Numbered from the stretch's first letter, positions 26,651-35,551 are shown. The stretch: 64,000 nt of DNA from a bacterium (GCA_030603495.1 JAUVXR010000001.1:1-64000), one strand, 5' to 3'. Made by a program: numbers and translations. Notes: generated by a model from the letters alone, not told the origin.

Positions 26651-26658
26651 TATATAAA
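26651..26658 (-). promoter_or_regulatory. TATA box 21 nt before the 90-aa gene
   Basis: TTTATATA on the minus strand with a 21-nt spacer to ATG, lacking Shine-Dalgarno. Same box and spacing as the integrase gene, but the upstream bases are not BRE-like. Confidence 0.5.
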
Positions 26659-26777
26659 GCCTGCGGCTAGCGTCGTGTCGAGAGACCGCCGGCCTTCCTG
26701 CCGATGGAGACAACAGAACAAGTCGTGCTGGCAGCAGGAGAAGAAGGTTAGGCATCGCCAGTTGCACTGCGTGGTTC

Positions 26778-27002
26778 CTAGTGCTTGCTGCCCTGATCTT
26801 TGATTTTGGCCGCGGTGAGATACGATTCTAGGATCCGCAGCCACAGCGGCGGCTTCCCTTCGAGGTGGTCTGCGAGCTCGGAGGTGTCGGAGGCACGATC
26901 GCGTGGCTGTCGAGATGTTGACTCGGGCTCATCAGCTCCGCTAGGCGAGTAGGTTGACTGCGAATGCTTATCCTGGTACTTGTATGATTCTTCGTAGTTC
27001 AT
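26778..27002 (-). CDS. Small hydrophilic protein, 74 aa
   Basis: MNYEESYKYQDKHSQSTYSP; a disordered Ser/Asp/Glu-rich first half and a helical end (PPLWLRILESYLTAAKIKDQ). Its ATG overlaps the previous stop (ATGA), supporting expression as the last gene of the 34-27 kb operon. Not recognised. Confidence 0.6.
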   Translation of the reverse strand: MNYEESYKYQDKHSQSTYSPSGADEPESTSRQPRDRASDTSELADHLEGKPPLWLRILESYLTAAKIKDQGSKH

Positions 27003-27193
27003 TTGTCGCTGCGATAGCCCTCGCTGGCGTCGTTGTTGGATCTGTCAGCACCGTATCTGCCGTGGTATCTATTGACACGAGCAGGTATGCCATACTCAAC
27101 GATATGGCTCAGCTTCATATCGATGTCTTTGATAATATCGGCGATTTGCAGAATCGCCTGCCTGCATTTTTGTTCGAGATCTGCCGCTGTCAT
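26999..27193 (-). CDS. Small protein, 64 aa
   Basis: Start MTAADLEQKCRQAILQIADI at 27193, 33 nt downstream of a TATATA box; the longer frame runs through that box. A helical N-terminal half (DIIKDIDMKLSHIVEYG) and a basic/acidic tail. Coupled to 26778-27002 by ATGA. Not recognised. Confidence 0.5.
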   Translation of the reverse strand: MTAADLEQKCRQAILQIADIIKDIDMKLSHIVEYGIPARVNRYHGRYGADRSNNDASEGYRSDK

Positions 27194-27224
27194 TTGACCG
27201 TATTCCCATTGCAGAGTGCCGACA

Positions 27225-27248
27225 CATATATAGTTTGTACTGAATGGC
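27225..27248 (-). promoter_or_regulatory. TATA box with conserved upstream block, copy 1
   Basis: Minus strand CATTCAGTACAAACTATATA. The same block occurs at 31515-31536 (CATTCGGTACAGACTATTTA) and 34254-34274 (CTTCGGTACAAGCTTTATAA). Three copies with a constant distance between GTACA and TATA indicate a shared promoter or regulator site. Confidence 0.5.
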
Positions 27249-27316
27249 AGTCTGGGGGCTGGGGCAGTAGGAGATACCACCGGGGGGAGATACTGGGGAG
27301 GTGGTCGAGTGAGCGG

Positions 27317-28648
27317 TTAGCGTGACTGCCTGACGACCGCGGTGGCCTCGGCGATTTCGTCAAGGTCGGAGGTCGGCTCGCCGGAGCCGGAGGTGAAGTA
27401 GACGGCGAAGAGGCGCTTGCCGTTTTGGCGGATGCGCTGCTGGTTGGGGGAGCTCACACTGGAGTAGCCGTCGGTGAACACAACCCCGGCTTCGTAGTCC
27501 GAATCCAGCAGATGCTCGATGACTGCGTCGAAGCTGGTGGAATAGCCGGCATCGTAGCTACCCTCAGCAAACTGTTGAAGTGATATCTCCTTTACGCTGC
27601 CGGCAAAGGCGAAGGCCTGGGTGGGAAAGTGGTCCCTGAGCTCGTCGACCAGGAAGACCTCCAGCTCCTGAAACGGCTCCATGCTGGGTGAGGTATCCAG
27701 GTAGATAGCCAGCTTGGGGATGCTGTGAGAGGGCTGCTTGTTCCAGTACAGCGGGATAACTCCGCTTACGCCGCAGGCCATGTAGATAAGCCCCAACCGG
27801 CTCAGGTTATAGGGGTAGAGCTGCGGGCCGGAGCTGCCGTCGAGAGCGCGGATGATCTGCCCGGCGCCCTGCTCCAGCTGCTGGCGGACCGTAATCCGGC
27901 GCAGCAGGTCAGTTACCTGGGCGACATCACATACTTGCTTGCCCACCAGGATCGGGGAGAACAGCTCCGAGAGTTGCTGGCTGAAGCCGCCGCCGCGTGG
28001 CGCCTCTTCCATGAGTTTCTCGACAGTGCCTTTGGCTACTTCTTCAAGCTGGCCCCCTTGGCCGTTGCCAGTGCCTGCTCGCAGCACTATGTCACCGTCG
28101 CCGGTTCCCCAGAACGGCCAGACGATCAAGTCCACCGGCTCGGCGCAGAACAGCAGCTTGTAGTAGAGGGAAGTGGGCGAAGGGACCTCGTCTTCTTCCC
28201 ATATCTGCTGCCAGAGGGTTCTGAGGTCGAGGTCGTCTATTTGGACGGGGCTGAGGTCGGGTCGGGCCAGCGCGACGATCCCGTCTGTGGTTTCCTGTGG
28301 ATAGATCCGGCGGCACAGCGACTTCATCTCCTGTTCGTGGGCGAGGGCCAGCACCTTGTTGATCGCAATATCCAGCGCGATGTTGGCCAAATCCTGGTCC
28401 TTGGCCCCGGCAATCTGCCGATAGCCGGCATAGTGGAGCATCTCGTGGGTCAAGATCAGCCGGATCTGCTCTACTTTGAATCTGAGCACCCGCGGGTTGA
28501 CGAAGATGTAGTCCTGCTTGGTCCGGGTATCGTACCCCCAGCAGGCGATATTGGGCAGGTCACTTACCTGCACGAGGTGGGAAACCTCCAGCAGACTAAT
28601 TCCCAACCCGGCGCAGGCCTGGGTTAGTTTGTGGTTGAGGCTTGTCAT
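27317..28648 (-). CDS. Metallopeptidase-like/VWA protein (COG3864-type)
   Basis: 443 aa. The N-terminal half has a zinc-protease-like helix (LILTHEMLHYAGYR, HExxH variant HEMLH). The C-terminal VWA domain has MIDAS LDTSPSM and VVFTDG. This arrangement is known from VWA proteins partnered with MoxR AAA+ ATPases, and the MoxR gene lies immediately upstream with an ATGA overlap. The pair is expected to work as an ATP-driven chaperone for metal insertion or complex remodelling. Its target here is unknown. Confidence 0.88.
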   Translation of the reverse strand: MTSLNHKLTQACAGLGISLLEVSHLVQVSDLPNIACWGYDTRTKQDYIFVNPRVLRFKVEQIRLILTHEMLHYAGYRQIAGAKDQDLANIALDIAINKVLALAHEQEMKSLCRRIYPQETTDGIVALARPDLSPVQIDDLDLRTLWQQIWEEDEVPSPTSLYYKLLFCAEPVDLIVWPFWGTGDGDIVLRAGTGNGQGGQLEEVAKGTVEKLMEEAPRGGGFSQQLSELFSPILVGKQVCDVAQVTDLLRRITVRQQLEQGAGQIIRALDGSSGPQLYPYNLSRLGLIYMACGVSGVIPLYWNKQPSHSIPKLAIYLDTSPSMEPFQELEVFLVDELRDHFPTQAFAFAGSVKEISLQQFAEGSYDAGYSTSFDAVIEHLLDSDYEAGVVFTDGYSSVSSPNQQRIRQNGKRLFAVYFTSGSGEPTSDLDEIAEATAVVRQSR

Positions 28649-29988
28649 TGGAACTCTCCTTTCTCAATGAAGCTGATGACACGACTGTGATCCTCCGCCG
28701 CCTCGCTGAACAGGAATGCCAGTGTCTTTTGCGGCAGGGGGATGCTTTCTAGCAAAGCCAGGAAGCCTTTGACCTTGTCTTTCATCTCCACGTCCCTGCG
28801 GCTGTAGATGCAGCGGTCGGCGATCGTCGCCACGATGGCGGCCAGCCGGGCGATCAGGTAAAGTATGGTCTTACCCTCGGCCTGGCGCTGCTGCTCTTCG
28901 TGGCCTTCCATCGCCGCCAGCACTTGCCCCAACCGCCATACCTGGGGACTGTGCTCCGACAGCTGGCTTTGAAGCTTGGCCAGTAAGGTCTCCACTTCAT
29001 CGTAGGGCAGCAGCTCGGCGATTTCCGCGGCCTTCTCTTCCAGGTAGGAAAGCAACTCCTCTGGCTCGCGCAGCTTGCCCAGCTCCAATCTTAACTTGTC
29101 CTCCGGCAACAGCGCCCCCAGCAGCAGCGGCTTGATATTCTCGTGGATCTGCAGCAGCAGCCCCGGCTCGATCTGCAGGGGGACGCTGAGGGTGTAGGTG
29201 AGGGCCATCTGGGCAGCTTTGTCTAAGTCACCGCCACCGCCGGCCCCCAGGGCCAGGATCTCTTCAGACAACTGCACCGCCTTGCGCGGGGAGACGTAGC
29301 AGTCGGTCTGCGAGAGCAGGATCTCCATGAAGTTGCCCACGTATTCAGCCACCGTCTCGACTACCTGGCTGGTAGCGAGCCTCTGGTGGTTGCTTCTGAT
29401 CTCGTCCAGCCTCCGGCGGATGGCCTCGATGTCCGGCTCTGATTGACCGGCGGATAGGTTCATCCTGATTATGCGCTCGTAGACCTGCGCCGGCGTGCCC
29501 TGCTGCAGCTCGGGGACGGGCACCACCGCATAGAACCGATCCAGCAGCGCCTGGTCTAACTTGAAGGTGGAGGCGTAGCTCTCCGGGTTCATGGTGGCGA
29601 TGAAACACTCGTAGTGGAGCTCCTTGCCGAAGCAGGTCTTTTCTTCCAGAATCTCCAGCCACAGGTTTTGGTTCTCTTTGTTGGCCCGGGTCAGCTCGTC
29701 TACTACGATCACCCTGGCATCCCAGATGGTGCGGTCGTGGCGGGAAAACTCCAGCTTGCCCTGGGCCAGTTGTTCGGGGATGGGAATCCCGGCGATGGAG
29801 ACCAGGTCATCCTTGGTGCAGTCGTAGAACCGGAAGCCGTCGCTGCCGTGGATGCGACTGAGCTGCTTGGCCACGGTGGTCTTGCACACGCCGTGCCGGC
29901 CCAGCAGTATGAACGGCTTGCGCAGAGCCACGTTAGCTAAGAACACCGGCTCGATACTATCCCAACCAGCTACAATCTCTTCTAACAT
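28645..29988 (-). CDS. MoxR-type AAA+ ATPase with altered Walker A
   Basis: 447 aa. Walker B is VIVVDELTRANK, sensor 1 ATMNPESYAST, and the AAA+ lid follows. The P-loop reads GRHGVCKTT: the Gly before the catalytic Lys is Cys (GxxGxGKT expected). The second half is helical and probably binds the VWA partner. AAAGGAG precedes ATG. Both the Lys and Thr remain, so some nucleotide binding is possible. Confidence 0.9.
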   Translation of the reverse strand: MLEEIVAGWDSIEPVFLANVALRKPFILLGRHGVCKTTVAKQLSRIHGSDGFRFYDCTKDDLVSIAGIPIPEQLAQGKLEFSRHDRTIWDARVIVVDELTRANKENQNLWLEILEEKTCFGKELHYECFIATMNPESYASTFKLDQALLDRFYAVVPVPELQQGTPAQVYERIIRMNLSAGQSEPDIEAIRRRLDEIRSNHQRLATSQVVETVAEYVGNFMEILLSQTDCYVSPRKAVQLSEEILALGAGGGGDLDKAAQMALTYTLSVPLQIEPGLLLQIHENIKPLLLGALLPEDKLRLELGKLREPEELLSYLEEKAAEIAELLPYDEVETLLAKLQSQLSEHSPQVWRLGQVLAAMEGHEEQQRQAEGKTILYLIARLAAIVATIADRCIYSRRDVEMKDKVKGFLALLESIPLPQKTLAFLFSEAAEDHSRVISFIEKGEFQ

Positions 29989-30001
29989 TTTGAATCTCCT
30001 T

Positions 30002-31090
30002 TCAATGTAGTCTTACCAGGTCAAAAGATCTGGGCCCCGAGCTTATCTGCTGCCAGATTGCCAACAGCGCGTCGGTCGTTTGGCTCTCAGTGACAGTGCA
30101 GATGAGGCAGTTGCCCAGGTACTCGATGCGCAGGTGCGCAGCTATCTTCTCGAACAGCTCCTGGTCGCAGGGTCGGCCCAGGTAGACGGGCTGATTGCCA
30201 AACCAGACCACCAACTTGCTGCCCAGGAGCTTCGTTACCAGCTGTAGGTCGCTTCTCTCGGCTAAGCCGGAGGCAAAGGTTTCGAACTTGCTGGCGCGGC
30301 GTCTACCGAAGTAGGCACTCAGCCACTCAATGTCGTTCTGGTAGCGGATGGGCTGGCGGCCCGGCACAAGCTCGGCTACACGCAGCGATTCGGAGTACGG
30401 ATTCAGCTCGAAGGGCCCCGGCTCGTGCGCGCTCAGCTCTTCTATAGCCTGCCTTAGCTCTGTGTCACTGTCCGCCAGGTTGAGGAAGAGGTTCGAGCCA
30501 TATCCTGTGGTGGTGTAGTCTGCCGGCTCAACCGTTCTGTCCTTGCCCAGGACCCAGAAGTGGTACTCCCCGCCGCCCGAAAGCGGCTGGTGGTAGAGCT
30601 GCGTGGTGGCGAAAGTGAGGTGGTACTCGCCACAGTCGGAGGCAAGCTGCTCCCTGCTCTTCAGGTATTCGGCCAGCTGCCCGGCAGCCGCCTCTACGAT
30701 GTCCTGCTTGAAGACGACAAACAACAGATCGGGGTCGGCGGTAGCCTGGCTGAGCAGCTCGCGCTTGGTGGCCGTGCGCTTGACTTTGGTGGCCGAAGCT
30801 AGCTTGGCCAACAGCTCTTCGCGCCGGTAACGGCTGTTGAGCAGGGAGCCGACAGTGGAACGGCCGCCGGGCATCTTTGACAGCACGCGGCGGAACTCCG
30901 CTTCGGTGATCTCCTCGGCTGAGCTGTGCAGCAGTCGCGTCTGGGTCCGACAGTAACCGCCGTAGGTGTGCTTGCCCACGCTGGCCAGGAAGCGAATCAC
31001 CTGGAGCAGGTCGGTGCAAGTGATCTGCTCTCTCAGTTCGTAGAGGTGGTCGCTGACTTGGGCTAGAGCCTTGATGTCTCGTACTAGCAT
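30002..31090 (-). CDS. Unknown operon protein, 362 aa
   Basis: Start MLVRDIKALAQVSDHLYELR (AAAGGAG upstream). A helical N-terminus with THYGGYCRTQTR-like residues (KHTYGGYCRTQTRLLHSSAE) and a mixed alpha/beta C-terminus (KLVVWFGNQPVYLGRPCDQE). No membrane segment. It ends 13 nt before the MoxR gene, so it belongs to the MoxR-VWA-HerA operon. I do not recognise a family. Confidence 0.75.
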   Translation of the reverse strand: MLVRDIKALAQVSDHLYELREQITCTDLLQVIRFLASVGKHTYGGYCRTQTRLLHSSAEEITEAEFRRVLSKMPGGRSTVGSLLNSRYRREELLAKLASATKVKRTATKRELLSQATADPDLLFVVFKQDIVEAAAGQLAEYLKSREQLASDCGEYHLTFATTQLYHQPLSGGGEYHFWVLGKDRTVEPADYTTTGYGSNLFLNLADSDTELRQAIEELSAHEPGPFELNPYSESLRVAELVPGRQPIRYQNDIEWLSAYFGRRRASKFETFASGLAERSDLQLVTKLLGSKLVVWFGNQPVYLGRPCDQELFEKIAAHLRIEYLGNCLICTVTESQTTDALLAIWQQISSGPRSFDLVRLH

Positions 31091-31280
31091 GGTGCTTGCT
31101 CCTTTCGTGAAATGCGGAAAGCCCGCGCTGGTTGGTGACAGCAAACCAAATACGGGCCTCCGTCAGGCTGGGGTACGGCATGGTCATGGTGTCGTTGTCC
31201 GGCGGTTGCCGGATCATGCGCTCGAAGGCACGTTCGCTATAGGCATCACTCCTTTCTTGAAGTTTCTATCAACCAAACAT

Positions 31281-31311
31281 ACAAAAAGACCACGGAGAGT
31301 CCTCTCCTTGG
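31281..31311 (-). terminator. Terminator-like hairpin in the leader of the 30002 gene
   Basis: On the minus strand CCAAGGAGAG-GA-CTCTCCGTGG is followed by TCTTTTTGT. It lies between a TATA-like box at 31515-31523 and the next gene (ATG 31090). Transcripts from that box would be about 200 nt if stopped here, or read through into the operon, so it may be an attenuator. Confidence 0.55.
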
Positions 31312-31514
31312 CCGAAACAGGCGAAATAGCCCCTTCCAGAAACAGCAGTTTCACACAGCAACAGCTAGCTCTTCACATTTTCACTTTATTGGTATACCTC
31401 TTTTGTTTTGCATCTGTATAGCGCAAACTCAGGCGCCAACAAGCTAATGGGCTGTGCCCATCTAATTATCTAAAATCAAATCAATATATGGTTGCTGGAG
31501 AAGAGGCTTTTGCC

Positions 31515-31536
31515 GTTTAAATAGTCTGTACCGAAT
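31515..31536 (-). promoter_or_regulatory. TATA box with conserved upstream block, copy 2
   Basis: Minus strand CATTCGGTACAGACTATTTA. It matches copies at 27225 and 34254 and lies just downstream of the HerA-nuclease stop (31546). It could start a short leader RNA ending at 31281 or the mRNA of the 30002 gene. Confidence 0.5.
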
Positions 31537-31545
31537 GGGGCTGGA

Positions 31546-33585
31546 TTACTCGTCGGCCTTCGGAAAGCCCTGCTCGAGCTGTTGGGCAGCCACTACCACG
31601 ACTCTGTCGCTCTCAATGCCGCTCTGCTGTATCTTTGCCCTTATGTAGTCCAGGGCGCGGCGGTCGGTGGCGACGCAGACCACCACGTCAAAGCCCGCGC
31701 CCAGATCAGCTTCAATATTGCCCAAGACATCAGACTTGCCGGTCTCGATCTCAATTGCTATTCGCCGTTCGCCTTTGACTGCTGTAATGTCCGGCCTGCC
31801 GTTAATTGGTTTTTCAATCTCTACCTCATAGCCCTGCTTTCTATAGTGCCGGGCAATCCGCTTCTTCCAGTACCGGTGCACAATGCCGTTGCGATAGTCT
31901 GGTATCTGATGGCCCAAATCCTGCAGAACTTGCCTGCCGGCTTTCGTGACCTCAAATAGCACAATCCTTCCTGTGGCCGTGATGACATCTTGCGGTCGGA
32001 TTAGTCCAGCCTCTATAAGAGCTTTTTGCACGATATTTCCCCGGCGCCGATTCATCTTGAGTCTTGAGTATCTATCTACCACTGTGCTTGAAGGATATCG
32101 CACTATATCAATCAGCAGTTGTGATTCGCCATAGGATATATTAGGTTTGCCCTCTATATGTTTGTCTGGCGGTGAAATCGGGGAGATCGGGCGGAGGGAG
32201 TGTTGAGCTGCCTGAAATCGCTTGAAATACCTCGCCATCCTCTGGCCTATCGCTTCGTCGCTGATGGCTCCTTTTTGCACCTCAAACTCCGGCATCCTGA
32301 TCACAAACGGGCTGCGGATCCGGTCCTGCAGCCTGACTACTGCCTCCCCCAGCTGCAGCCGGCCAAAGCAGTCCTTTTGCTCGTCTTCCAGCAGCATGCA
32401 GTTGGCCATGACATTAGTGTCCTTTCTGTGCTTTAGGTTCATGCAGATGGTGCAGTAGGTGTTGCCCAGCGCGGGAAGTGATATCTGGCAGGGATGCTGG
32501 TCGAGCACCACCATGCTCTCGCCCAACTCCCGGATCTCCCGGAAGGTGATCTCCATAACCGTCTCGCCGCCGGTCAGCGACTGCTTCTCGCGGTTCAGGA
32601 TGTGATGGGCCTCTTCAATAATGATCGCGTGTTTGAACTGCTCCCTTCCTCCCTGGGCCAGGCGATAGTGGTGTATCCACAGCACTAACGTCTCGATGAA
32701 GAATATCTTGTCGGATTGGGTCAGCGCATCCAGCTCAAAGACTACCTTCTTGCTCAGCAGCTCTTCCAGCCCCAGGTTCTGTCCGGCGTTCACCAACCGA
32801 CCCATTTCACCGAAGCACAGCGTCGCCACCGCTCGCAGCGTCGAGCTCAGCCAGTTAGACTCTCTACCCTTGGCCGGATAGTTCCTGACCCACCGCAGCA
32901 CGTCCAGCAAAGTGGGATACCTGCTCGCGCCCTCGTAGACTCCGAACTCGCGGTAACAAGTGTCAATGGCCTTCTGCAGCAGGTACATCACCCCCTCGCC
33001 CAAAAAATAGGCGTGGGCAATTACTTCGATTACCTTCTTCAGCCAGATCTTGGGGTCAGTGCCCGCCGGTGGTATGAGAGGATTGAAACGCAGCGGGGCG
33101 ATATTCCGCCCCACCGTGAAAACCAGCATGTCTTCAAAGCCGGGTTTGCCCAGCAGATCGCGGTAGTTTCGCTTCCAGTCGAATACCACAAAAGGCTTGC
33201 CCTTGAAGGCCAGCTGCTGGGCCACCATAAAGCCCAGGTTAGTCTTGCCCGCCCCGGAACGACCAAATATGCCTACGTGCTGGATCCATTCGTCCTCGCG
33301 CAAGCCAAAGGGGTATAGAACTTCATCGAGGTACACGACCTCTCCCAGGTGATAGCTACCCTCGGCGCTCAACTCGTCCGGAGGGATGAGAAATAGGGGT
33401 TCATCCTGCAGATTATCGGGGAAAGTCTGCGAGGCGAGGATTTCTAAGTATTCAGTGATCTGGGCTTTGCCTGGTTCGTCTTCCAGCGTATAGGTCAGCC
33501 AGATGTCATCAGCTTGGGCGCCCAGTATCGGGCGCAGTCTCCGGCACAGCTCCTTTATCCGCTCCCTCTTTCGCTCACCGATCAT
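31546..33585 (-). CDS. HerA-like ATPase fused to winged helix and PD-(D/E)xK domain
   Basis: 679 aa. Walker A GRSGAGKT (108-115), Walker B AIIIEEAHHIL (about 318), Gln/His-rich sensor LDQHPCQIS. A winged helix (about 480-560) precedes a nuclease-like domain: GRPDITAVKGERRIAIEIET (PD...E-x-E), followed by IEADLGAGFDVVVCVATD. The phrase NIEADLGxGxDxVxVxA is shared with the protein at 13281-15407, so the two are true homologues. Predicted DNA translocase/nuclease for the 25-34 kb element. Confidence 0.87.
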   Translation of the reverse strand: MIGERKRERIKELCRRLRPILGAQADDIWLTYTLEDEPGKAQITEYLEILASQTFPDNLQDEPLFLIPPDELSAEGSYHLGEVVYLDEVLYPFGLREDEWIQHVGIFGRSGAGKTNLGFMVAQQLAFKGKPFVVFDWKRNYRDLLGKPGFEDMLVFTVGRNIAPLRFNPLIPPAGTDPKIWLKKVIEVIAHAYFLGEGVMYLLQKAIDTCYREFGVYEGASRYPTLLDVLRWVRNYPAKGRESNWLSSTLRAVATLCFGEMGRLVNAGQNLGLEELLSKKVVFELDALTQSDKIFFIETLVLWIHHYRLAQGGREQFKHAIIIEEAHHILNREKQSLTGGETVMEITFREIRELGESMVVLDQHPCQISLPALGNTYCTICMNLKHRKDTNVMANCMLLEDEQKDCFGRLQLGEAVVRLQDRIRSPFVIRMPEFEVQKGAISDEAIGQRMARYFKRFQAAQHSLRPISPISPPDKHIEGKPNISYGESQLLIDIVRYPSSTVVDRYSRLKMNRRRGNIVQKALIEAGLIRPQDVITATGRIVLFEVTKAGRQVLQDLGHQIPDYRNGIVHRYWKKRIARHYRKQGYEVEIEKPINGRPDITAVKGERRIAIEIETGKSDVLGNIEADLGAGFDVVVCVATDRRALDYIRAKIQQSGIESDRVVVVAAQQLEQGFPKADE

Positions 33586-33621
33586 CTTGCCCCATTTGTG
33601 GATGGTACCGACAGGCTTCCC

Positions 33622-34200
33622 TCAGGCTGGTCCGGCATTTGCCCCAGCCTCCTGTCTTTCTTTCCGGTCGCCCCAGAACAGCTCCCGGCGCTGTACAGCT
33701 GCTTTGTGCTCTGATGCAACCTGCAACAGCTTCTGTTTCAACTCGGCGGTATCGCTCCAGCATCTTATCCGCTCCCGGCAGATCTGGTCCTCCAGAGCGG
33801 TTACGTTGCTTTGCAATCGCGTTATTCCCACGTCGTTAGCAGAGACCTGGTTGATCTGCAGGCAGTAGAGCTGGGCCTGGCACTGCTGCAGTCGCGAGCT
33901 CAATTCCGCGATGTTGCGCGCACTTAGTTGCTCACGCTGCTTGATCAGCGCCAACAGCTGCAGCAAGCTGGCTCGTTGATAGCGCAAATGGTTCTCAATA
34001 ACCGCACCGGCGGGATCGTCGCGAGACAGCCTGTGGGCCAGAAACTCTGCCACCACCTTAGCCTCCTGGGGAACGACTGCTCCCGCTGCCTCCAGGCCGG
34101 TCCAGAGAAGCTGCTCGCTTTCAGGCTGGGCAGTTGCCGAGAGATAGCCGGGGCTAACCGGTTCCTTCAATATCGGAATATCATAACGTGTGTGTATCAT
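33622..34200 (-). CDS. Coiled-coil protein, 192 aa
   Basis: MIHTRYDIPILKEPVSPGYL, then long heptad-rich helices (LLQLLALIKQREQLSARNIA, SDTAELKQKLLQVASEHKAA). No catalytic motif. First clear gene of the operon reading towards 26.8 kb; a TATA box lies about 55 nt upstream. Perhaps a structural partner of the HerA ATPase 36 nt downstream. Confidence 0.7.
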   Translation of the reverse strand: MIHTRYDIPILKEPVSPGYLSATAQPESEQLLWTGLEAAGAVVPQEAKVVAEFLAHRLSRDDPAGAVIENHLRYQRASLLQLLALIKQREQLSARNIAELSSRLQQCQAQLYCLQINQVSANDVGITRLQSNVTALEDQICRERIRCWSDTAELKQKLLQVASEHKAAVQRRELFWGDRKERQEAGANAGPA

Positions 34201-34253
34201 TTTATCGTTCCGGGGAATGGTAATTCTCCGGTAGTAACGGCAGGCAAATCGGC

Positions 34254-34274
34254 CTTATAAAGCTTGTACCGAAG
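34254..34274 (-). promoter_or_regulatory. TATA box with conserved upstream block, copy 3
   Basis: Minus strand CTTCGGTACAAGCTTTATAA, about 55 nt upstream of 33622-34200. A 76-aa frame (34197-34427) spans this box and couples to the gene by ATGA, so the box and a short upstream gene are competing readings. Confidence 0.45.
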
Positions 34275-34520
34275 TGTGGCTGGGTCAGCGGGGAGGGTAC
34301 CGAGTCTGAGTGATCGCAGTGCATGTGCCTGGACCTTTTTGATTCTGGTCGCGGTTCTGCACCGTTTTTTTGCTTCTGCTTCTGATTCTGCCGCTATTAC
34401 CCCCTCTTCTTCCAATATCAAAAACAAATCACCCCTTACTTACTCTCCCTAACCACTCTTCGCCCTTGACCCCTCACCCTTAAACCAACAACTTCTCTTC
34501 CCCCACTTCATCCCCCACAG

Positions 34521-34660
34521 TCCCTCTCTGGCACCGATCCTCCCTCTCGCACCGATCATCCCTCTCGCACCAATCTCCCCTCTCGCACCAATCTCCCCTC
34601 TGCCACCAAACGCCCTCTGCCACCAAACGCCCTCTGGCACCGAACTCCGCTCCGCCACCG
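34521..34660. repeat. Tandem repeat, 17-18-bp unit, about 8 copies
   Basis: Imperfect units of the form CCCTCTCGCACCAATCTC repeat with drift to CCCTCTGCCACCAAACG. Adjacent pairs are identical (two CTCGCACCAATCTCC units, two CTGCCACCAAACGCC units), pointing to recent local duplication. The period is not a multiple of 3 throughout. Iteron, satellite or decayed repeat protein are all possible. Confidence 0.75.
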
Positions 34661-35262
34661 GCGTGTCCCTGACCCCCAGCACAAACAGTCCTTGCTACAT
34701 CCGCCGCGTACGTCTCAAGATCCCCGCGCGGGCGCGCAGAGCGCCCGCGCCTCGCAGCCAGTTGCATCGTCGAAGACGATGCACAGCAGTTACGCAGCCC
34801 CAAACCGCCTTCGCAGCCCTAATCCACTATTCAACACCTTTCTTCTCTATTAGCCCAGCTTCCACCACACACAATGCATCCCAACGCATCACCACCCACC
34901 ACCCACCGCACCCAGTTGCTGCAGAGCACCTCCAACAGCCCACCTCACTCAGACCAACTCAATTCGGCTCCAACCAGCAACCTGCTTCAGTCAGCCATCG
35001 CAACCGCCAAATGACACTTTCCTCAATACTCCACGCCAGGCAAACGCCTTTGCAACCCACACTTCTCTTGAATGTACAGAATCCCAAACCACCATTTCTA
35101 CCAGCTTACTCCTGCAATTTTCCGCCAAGCTAAGAACATTTTCCATTTCCACACTCGTCTTCATATTCCACCCCAATCTACCCTTTCAATTCCTCTAATA
35201 CCCATGATCAATCCCCACAAACTCTGCCCTCGGCCAGGCTCTCTCACCCCGCCAACCCAGCG

Positions 35263-35352
35263 CCACGTCGGGCAGCAGTTCGAAGAACTGCCGATGCCCC
35301 GATATGTCAGCCTGCAGCACTCATCGTCGCGCCCCGAAGGGCGTGCGCTGTC
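35263..35352. repeat. Double-hairpin element, copy 1
   Basis: CCACGTCGGGCAGCAGTTCG continues to a perfect 7-bp stem (GCAGTTC-GAA-GAACTGC) nested in GGGCA/TGCCC. About 20 nt later comes TCGTCGCGCCCCGAAGGGCG, a second GC-rich stem. The 40-bp first hairpin is identical in copy 2. Confidence 0.7.
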
Positions 35353-35456
35353 TCGTCACACCACCCAACCCAAGACACCCAAGCCATAAGATGCAGGGCC
35401 ACGACCATGGGCACGCTGACACCCCTCACCACAGCCTTGCCCTCCCAGCCCAGCCT

Positions 35457-35551
35457 CCACGTCGGGCAGCAGTTCGAAGAACTGCCGATGCCCCGAGCTT
35501 CCTATTCCTCTGACAGAATCATCGTCGCGCCCCGCTAGGGCGTGCGCCGTC
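35457..35551. repeat. Double-hairpin element, copy 2
   Basis: Repeats the 40-bp hairpin of copy 1 exactly, then a diverged 24-nt spacer and ATCGTCGCGCCCCGCTAGGG. Conserved stems with a divergent spacer suggest that structure, not coding, is retained. Similar units could be MITE/REP-like. Confidence 0.7.

Noticed and set aside
27725-28627. 300-aa plus-strand frame opposite the VWA gene
   Set aside because: Antisense shadow of 27317-28648, which has HEMLH and MIDAS motifs and codon overlap with its partner.
30528-31217. 229-aa alternative frame over 30002-31090
   Set aside because: Arg/Pro/His-rich shadow; the other frame has the ribosome site next to its start and normal composition.
34197-34427. 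76-aa frame coupled by ATGA to the coiled-coil gene
   Set aside because: It spans the conserved promoter block at 34254-34274, and the ATGA could be chance. Kept only as a remark under that promoter.
34449-34682. Minus frame with a collagen-like run (GARGEIGARGEIGARG)
   Set aside because: The run is the translation of the 17-18-bp tandem array; unit length is not a multiple of 3 throughout, there is no start signal, and flanks are not protein-like.
35263-35551. CRISPR-like array from two repeated hairpins
   Set aside because: Only two copies, spaced 194 bp, with repeat length 40 bp and no cas genes.
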